This document shows, one piece after another, positions 57,623 to 64,000 of a DNA stretch of 64,000 nucleotides (positions are counted from its first letter, which is position 1; every line of letters starts with the position of its first letter). Origin of the DNA: Siphonodentalium dalli (Eukaryota > Mollusca > Scaphopoda > Gadilida > Siphonodentaliidae); NCBI GenBank assembly GCA_032622095.1, contig CP136064.1, positions 195,455,948 through 195,519,947 of the forward strand. The letters run 5' to 3'. The position numbers and the translations under genes were made by a program. The notes below the pieces were generated by a model. That model was not told where the DNA came from, did no database searches, and saw nothing but the letters and a program-made list of their open reading frames with translations.

Positions 57623-59125
57623 TGTTTCCGACTGAAATTTAGCCCACATTTCGAAATTTTCAATATTAAACTAGATCGATCGCAAAGTTTCAAAATACTG
57701 CAATCTACTCGACAAGGTGGCGTTCTGTCACCTCTCTGCCATCTCGTCTTCATAGACGACCTACTTAACGAACTAGCAACTTCTCCATACGGACTAAGAA
57801 TCTGCAATATCCCATGTGGCGCTCCTACTACTGCCGACGACATCGCTCTTCTGTCGCTATCGAAATCCGGTCTCGACTCCTTGTTGAACATATGTGTGAA
57901 ATATAGCAGGCGGTGGCGATTCGAATTCTCCTCCACGAAGAGCAAAATTGTATTCAACGAGAATAAAAACTCATATGACCGCTCGGGAAGGATATGGAGG
58001 TTGGGCAATCAAACTATTCAGGAAGTTACAGAATGTGCCCATCTTGGTTTAATTCAGGACAAGTTTGCGAAGCAGGTCAATTCCGCCTCTTCTGTGTCGA
58101 CAAAAATGAGGAATAACTTTTTCAATATCATGGGTAACAAACTTATGAAATCCACTACACCCATCACCATGACAAATGTCATCAAAACTGTTTTTCTACC
58201 GAGAGCTTTCTACGGTGTCGAGGTGGTTCCTTTTGATCAAAGTTCCGCCATCACCATTATGAACAAAGCCGCCAGAACATGTCTCAAATACGCACAATCC
58301 CTCCAAAAACGAGCGTCAACTAGGCTATCGCTAGGTCTTCTTGGATTTCTACCAATTGAATATCAACTGCATATCAAAAAACTTTGCTTTCTGGGACGTC
58401 TTATCCATCTACCGTTCGGCCATCAATTACAATTACGACTGTTTGTCCTGAAAGCACACATGTACAGACTATACAATCGCTCCAGTGTTTTTGTACAGGA
58501 AATGTTCTCCATATTAGCCAAATACGATCTTTTGAACTATTTGAACGACTACCTGGACATTGGGGTCTTCCCAAAACTGTCAACGTGGATAACTTTTGTG
58601 AAGGCAGCTGTCAGGGGAACGTTCATTTCCTCGTGGCAGACCAAAGTTTCGTCCGATCCATCCTTGCGAATTCTGTGGAAAGTTCACCCTAATCCCCTAT
58701 CAAACTGGGCAGTCTGGAAATTTATCCATGGAAACGCTTACATGTTGAAATATCTCAAAAACTTAGTACTGCTTCTCAACAGGACTACCTATGCCAACAA
58801 TTTAGTGTGTCATCTCTGCAGCGAAGTGTACTCGAACGAAATCGACCACGCCATGTTCGTATGCTCTTCTCCAGCCGCACTCATTATTAGAAACTATTTT
58901 TGGGAAGGGATTATCTCTCGTTTCGGCATACCCGAATATTTTCACCTTGCGTCGTTAGCCAGAGATGACCTGGTAGCAACCCTCATCGGAAGTTCTCTGG
59001 AAACCCTAACAGAACACATATCGCACTGCCTCAAGGAATTAGTACTATATTCTGCGAAGTTTCTGTACGTTCTCAGCACAATGATAAGGAATGGCGTACA
59101 GCAACTCGTGTCACGTCCATTGTAA
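57623..59125 (+). pseudogene. 5'-truncated LINE with 500-codon reverse transcriptase frame
   Basis: The frame is open from the TGA at 57620-57622 to TAA at 59123-59125. It carries TRQGGVLSP (residues 29-37, motif B), TADDIALLS (70-78, the YADD catalytic box with Thr for Tyr) and a C-terminal zinc-finger-like C396-x2-C399-x9-H409-x4-C414. The endonuclease and reverse transcriptase motif A, which holds one catalytic Asp, are absent, so it cannot be active alone. There is no ATG near the beginning. The intact length suggests recent insertion. It continues as a 3' region to about 59377, with AATAAAG 10 bp before the next repeat. Clade not assigned. Confidence 0.88.
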
Positions 59126-59377
59126 TTATCTTCTCAACACCCACGCATGTTGTAACGACTAACTTTCATATCTGTTGGACAAATCAGATTTTCCAGCAAC
59201 AAAAGCTGTAGTGAACATTCAAATGCATATATGCTTCACTCTCGTGGTTTCCAACACCTCTCCATACTTGTACATAACGGCCCACCACAGTGGCCAGGGG
59301 AGCCCACTTTAATCCAACTGTATTTATATGTCATGTATATCGATCTCTCCTATACTTGGAGGTAATAAAGATATCTC

Positions 59378-60112
59378 TCTTAACCTGGTATGAAGGATAT
59401 GAGATTTACGGCATTTACTATGATAAAAATAGGCAGTTGTTTAAGTTGCTGATCACTAGTTGTCGAAAATATGTACGTCTATTTGGACATGATGGGATTT
59501 GTGTGGAAACAAAAAACAAACAAAACATGAACGAGGTTTCCATATTATACACGTTCCACACCCCTGAATGGTTATTATTAACCTTCATGAATCACACGAT
59601 GGAGGCATGCGTGCACTGTTCCGTTCTACATCCGTTTTCCGATTTCTAGACAAAAGATGCTATTATTCAAGCACATAACGTAACTATATATGTTGAAGCA
59701 ATAGATACCGTGCTGAAATATTTAATTATATTTTAGAACTATTTTAAAATATGTTATGACATTAGTATAGAAGTATATGTTCTGGTTCATCGAAAAGCAT
59801 GGTACGCAATTGAAGACTTCTGGTCTACTTGTATACATATCATGCATATTACTTCTCACGGTTTCCGGTGATTCAAGAGATGAGACTCAATATTTGTTTC
59901 AGTTTTCAATATAAGTACCAAAAGCATTTCAAAAAATATAATAATGTTGAATTAAACTTAATGCAAAACATAAAACCTCAAGGCTTGAATGGTCGTTCTC
60001 AGTGAAGTGATTTGTTGACTTAAGGCTTAAGCGATAGGAAACTGAAATACACATGTATAACCAAAATCGAGATATCATGGAGTCTCTCTTAAAGGGTTGC
60101 GTCCCGTACGTA
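59378..60112. repeat. long direct repeat, copy 2
   Basis: 735 bp, colinear with 56486-57194 apart from a few small insertions (near 60024-60043). After CCCGTACGTA it continues CACTGTCAAAAAT, a phrase that in the first copy occurs 217 bp further on (57411), compatible with a deletion here. Confidence 0.95.
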
Positions 60113-60117
60113 CACTG

Positions 60118-60650
60118 TCAAAAATATTTTCTCAATTCAGGAAAAAAAAAATCTTGAAATGAGATATTATCTTGGGAGAATAGCTAGAAAAATAAGAAAA
60201 ACATATTTTCTAGGTCAAGGAATGAAAGGGTGGGAAAATTTCTTGTCTGAGAAAATTTCTTTAAGAAAACACAGTAATCTTAGTAAGAAAATCCTAGTAA
60301 AAAAATCTTAGTATAGATTTTTTTTCTTAATGTAGGAAAGATTGTTTTTCTCACATAAGTTTATTTTTCTTGAAATAAGATAAGTTTAAGATACTGCGAT
60401 TATCTTGGGAGAATAGCTAGAAATTTAAGAAAGCTATACAATTAATCTAGAACAAGAAATTATATTTTCTATAGTAAGAAATATCGTCAAGATATTTTTT
60501 CTTAAGTGATGCCAATTTTTTCTAGAATGAGATTTTCTCAAGCAGGAAAATAAATCTAAGTGAGGAAAACAAGTTTTCTTAACTAGGAATATTTTCCCCA
60601 ATTAGGAAAGATATATTAGAAAACAATTCTTAATTAAGAAAAACATTTAA
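60118..60650. repeat. degenerate AAGAAAA / TTTTCTT array
   Basis: Densely repeated TTAGTAAGAAAA and AAAATTTTCTT phrases in both orientations, with a ~220-bp higher-order repeat (ATTATCTTGGGAGAATAGCTAG at 60165 and 60398). No coding potential. Confidence 0.8.
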
Positions 60651-60769
60651 TTTTAAATTAATATATAATTTCAATTGTGTTTTAAAATATACAATTGACA
60701 TTTATTCTGAATATAAAAACTTGTAAATATCATTGTTAAATGTATAATAGAGACAATAAGGGGGCTTAA

Positions 60770-61261
60770 AGGCACGGGAGGCCTTAGTTGTCGAAAATAT
60801 TCATATTTGTTTCAATCACCGTAAACAGAAAAACATTAAAACGCATACAGTTTTGTTCATATAAACATGACCATCGCGTAAACAGCATGCTATCATAAAG
60901 ACCTACTATATTTTACCTAAGCAGGAGCCTGATTGTGTTACAGAAGGCAGCACAGTGTTACTGGCTAATCACACACAAATGATATAAATGCTCTTTATTC
61001 GTTCCATATCAAAATTCAGCAACAATGAACGCTCTTTATGTTTACCATCATAATATAAACAAACACCAGGAAAGTACCTTTTTATGCTTTTGTTTACATA
61101 AGAATGGTCAAACATATGACAATAACATACTGTTTATGCGATATTTCTTATTTGTATACGGACAAAGTCTGTCTGCATTTTAATATTCTTTCTGTTTGTG
61201 GCGGTTTTTGACCGGTGGAAATATTTTCACAGCATACCCACCGCCAAGGCCTCCCGTACCT
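60770..61261 (+). mobile_element. TTAA-flanked MITE, copy 2 (492 bp)
   Basis: Flanked by TTAA at 60766-60769 and 61262-61265. Ends AGGCACGGGAGGCCTTAG and, complemented, AGGTACGGGAGGCCTTGG. Full-length inverse relative of 11030-11524. Its ends are better preserved than in copy 1. Confidence 0.93.
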
Positions 61262-61935
61262 TTAAACTTTAAATATACAGTCAACAATTTCTCGTTACAG
61301 TTATGGGTTTCTAAAATTGCAAGTGGCCAAACAAGATACTGTGTACATTCGCGAAATGAAACTATACAAAGTACCTGTATCTTGTTCTGCCTCTTAAAAT
61401 TGTATAAACCTATATACGCAACAAAAAATATATTGATTGCTAATATTACATCCCGACACATGATTTTCAATATATTTATAGAAAGAGTTACCTCAAATCT
61501 GTCGGTTGCAAAAATAATATATAACAATTTCTGTTATTTGAGTATCCAGTTCAAACGATAGGATAAAAAATCATCACACATGACAAAACAAGCACTGTAT
61601 GTGCCTTAATAAACATCGTAACCCTGTATTTTTAAATGCACATATTCTAGGACGGGTGATGTGTAATAAACACAGAAAGACACTTGTATTAATGGATTTG
61701 TTGATACAGCACTTGTGCCATTGAGGAAAGATAGAACTCTAGGGTGTGCTGTTCATTCCGTCATTGTGCGCTAGCACTCGTGTCATATCAACAAACCCAT
61801 AAACAAAATTGTGTAATTCTAAGTATATACAGCATGGTTTCAATAGCTGTTTCATGAATCATGCAGATTGCAGGTTTACTGTTCAGGTACGAGCCCCAAG
61901 TCTTTTCGGTATGCAACAGCTTGAGATATCGAATA

Positions 61936-62149
61936 CAGTAATGCCCAGAGTATAATCGACTCCTTAAACACAGTATAATTATGGGTAACTTTTCAGGATT
62001 TAGTCGGAAATATGGCTTGTTGCCATTCATCAGAAAGCTCTCTGAGAGCTTTCCGATGAATGGCAACAAGCCATATTTCCAACTAAATCCTGAAAAGTTA
62101 CCCATAATTCTGCTGTGGTTAAGGAGTTGATTACTTAGAGCATTACTGC
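61936..62149. repeat. hairpin with ~105-bp arms
   Basis: The inner 60 bp (ATTATGGGTAACTTTTCAGG ... GAAAGCTCTC) are almost perfect; the outer parts (GTAATGC, CGACTCCTTAA) are imperfect. Center GAAAGCTCTCTGAGAGCTTTC. Confidence 0.9.
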
Positions 62150-62214
62150 AGTTGAAACTGTTTTGGATCGAGTCCTGTCCGGCTACTCTTCTATAACCTC
62201 TCAAGATTTTGAAG

Positions 62215-62345
62215 TGTTGAATGGGTCACCATGAATCGCTCAATCAAACAATCGCAACGGTGTTGAGTGTTTTGCTTATCGCTCACTATTTACTGCTGTA
62301 TATAAACAAACGATTGACTCACACAAAGTGTGTTTTGTGGATAAT
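62215..62345. repeat. dispersed repeat related to 43905-44065
   Basis: TGAATGGGTCACCATGAATC, GTGTTGAGTGTTTTGCTTA and GTATATAAACAAACG in the same order as at 43938-44045. Confidence 0.75.
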
Positions 62346-62902
62346 AACGCATTCATATGAACATTATCCTATACTATTAGTATATTCTTGGGAAACTTTT
62401 TGTAAATGTTATTTATAAATTATAACCTATAACGAAGGCCATCCATTCCTTTAAGTTCCAAAGATATAAGGAGAATCACTGCATTTTAATTGCATGCCGC
62501 ATCCATCGTGGTGCTGTTTTGTGTTCAAGTGACAACCTTACCATGGTGTTGGAAATTACTGCAGTGTAATACCACAACATTACCTGGGTAACACCACGTT
62601 AGAGATGGTCAATTACTTTAAGTATATGCAGGTTTGAAATCATCACGCTTGTGAAAGGCTGCCCTCTATGTTCTTATAAAAAAGCGTCACTACTCACTTT
62701 GACCTAATCTGACGAAATACTGGTAGTGCTACAATCAAGATAACGTCAACCCACAATTCTGGGCGTAAAGTCCATTATAGAAGAGTATCGGGATGGGACT
62801 CGGTCCAAAACAGCATCAACCCAACCGATACCACAAGTTGTGGACAGGGAAAACTTGGTCTAAACAGGTACTAGTACATGCATGTATTACAAGCATTAAA
62901 GG

Positions 62903-63116
62903 GTACACTAAATCCGGCCATTTATGAGACCATCTCCTTGTATACTCAACAGAATATATGCAACAAATGAATGAATTTGGCCCATGGATAAGTGCAACAC
63001 CTGTGTGCTCTATGAACAATGCAAACATGGTATTTATAATGATAATGAATTATTGGCTGGAGTCATAAATTCATTTTCATTATAATTTATACCATGTTGT
63101 TTGCATATATTCTGCT
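62903..63116. repeat. foldback element, copy 2, right arm truncated
   Basis: From GTACACTAAATCCGGCCATT through CAGAATATATGCAACAAATG to the palindromic core GAGTCATAAATTCATTTTCA. The right arm stops after about 60 bp. Relative of 15962-16276. Confidence 0.85.
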
Positions 63117-64000
63117 GAGAATAAAAGGAGATGCTCTTAATGCTCAGTGTAAAACACTGCAAATATGGAACTTAAAGAGCTTTTGTCTATCTTCTACTGG
63201 AAACAACTGTTAAATTTATTAAGACTTTATCAAGTCTTTTCACAGTATATAGTCTACATGTTTAATAGTATAGCACTAGTACTCACTAGTATTTCCAGAC
63301 TTTTTGTGATAAAAATGCGGATAAAAGTGCAGAATTCTAAATTGATGCATTAAGTTGCAGAATTTTAAATTGATGCATTAAGTGCATGCGCGGCTTTAGA
63401 GTTCTTTGAAGTGCGGTCATGCAAAATAACATAAAAGTTTGTAAAAAAGGTACATGTACATACTACTACAATTATAGCGGTATGAAGTGTCTGGAGCACC
63501 TTTGATGGATAGAAGCGAATGTAAAACAGGCCTTTAAATTTGGCAAGAATCAAACTATAGCATTTCTACATCAAATCAGCTGCTTTTTACCAGACTCAAA
63601 CTAAGAATCATGATTCTGACTCTCATCATACTAAAATCCTTACAAAATAATCTACTGGTGCACAGATATTTCATTGAGTGTTTCAAATCATTTTAATGGG
63701 ACCCAAGGCACTCACAGTGAGTAGTAAATATGCCAAACATACTGTATAACATACAACAGTTCGTAAAAACATCACCACTAAGAAAAACATGATTACTGGT
63801 TCCTATATTAATTATTGAAAGTTTTCCAATAATGAAATTTCTCCTGTAGGAACCATCGCTAATTCGCTATGTAAACAAAACTGTTACAGTGATTTGTCAA
63901 CAAACATTGCTACTAGTAATCGCGTAGAAGGTTAAAAATATTTTAGTCTAAATATTATTTTCAGAATATTTTTCAAATGCTTTGGCCTTGCAATGTTTAA
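63117..64000. other. gene-free end of window
   Basis: A 28-bp duplication (AATTTTAAATTGATGCATTAAG-like) at 63332-63382. Nothing else recognised. Confidence 0.45.

Noticed and set aside
56486-60112. The long direct repeats as LTRs of a retrotransposon
   Set aside because: They lack TG...CA ends, and the enclosed frame is a LINE-type reverse transcriptase without gag, protease or integrase. No primer-binding site was seen.
61180-61561. 115-121 codon frames on both strands
   Set aside because: They run from the end of the TTAA MITE into flanking DNA, so they cannot be a conserved gene.

Overview
This is animal nuclear DNA: AT-rich, intron-bearing and crowded with repeats. It holds one convincing protein-coding gene and a dense population of mobile-element remnants. 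No rRNA, tRNA, CRISPR, operon or prokaryotic signal was found. The gene architecture and repeat style (many short inverted-repeat elements, LINE scraps, GT-rich tandem blocks) suggest a marine invertebrate, perhaps a lophotrochozoan such as a mollusc. That is inference; the species cannot be named from the sequence.

The gene is a cytosolic (PAPS-dependent) sulfotransferase on the + strand in five coding exons: 27972-28167, 28657-28974, 34172-34266, 35382-35547 and 49515-49627. The exons join in frame across GT-AG introns of about 0.5, 5.2, 1.1 and 14 kb to give 295 residues. The PAPS 5'-phosphosulfate loop, catalytic His, 3'-phosphate Arg/Ser and C-terminal RKG motif are all present, with some unusual substitutions.

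1-27 kb is gene-free. At 3.07-9.88 kb lie three neighbouring elements with the same terminal inverted repeat, two of them about 2 kb long and facing each other, so the region is a large foldback. At 10.65-13.04 kb is a 2.4 kb element bounded by TATGGG...CCCATA ends and a 6-bp target duplication, filled with CGCTTAAGCG palindromes and carrying a nested TTAA-flanked MITE. At 23.2-26.3 kb is a four-unit, ~740-850 bp tandem array, followed by an eight-copy minisatellite at 26.6-27.0 kb.

The sulfotransferase introns (28-49.5 kb) are full of MITEs, foldbacks and degenerate arrays. One inverted repeat pair brackets exons 3 and 4.

50-64 kb is gene-free again. It holds a piggyBac-like MITE (51.4 kb), a 5'-truncated LINE with a 500-codon open reading frame (57.6-59.1 kb) lying between ~0.7 kb direct repeats, a second copy of the TTAA MITE (60.8 kb), and several hairpins. 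Three further LINE fragments are at 17.8-18.2, 36.1 and 56.2-56.5 kb. None of the inverted-repeat elements encodes a transposase I can recognise, so they look non-autonomous.
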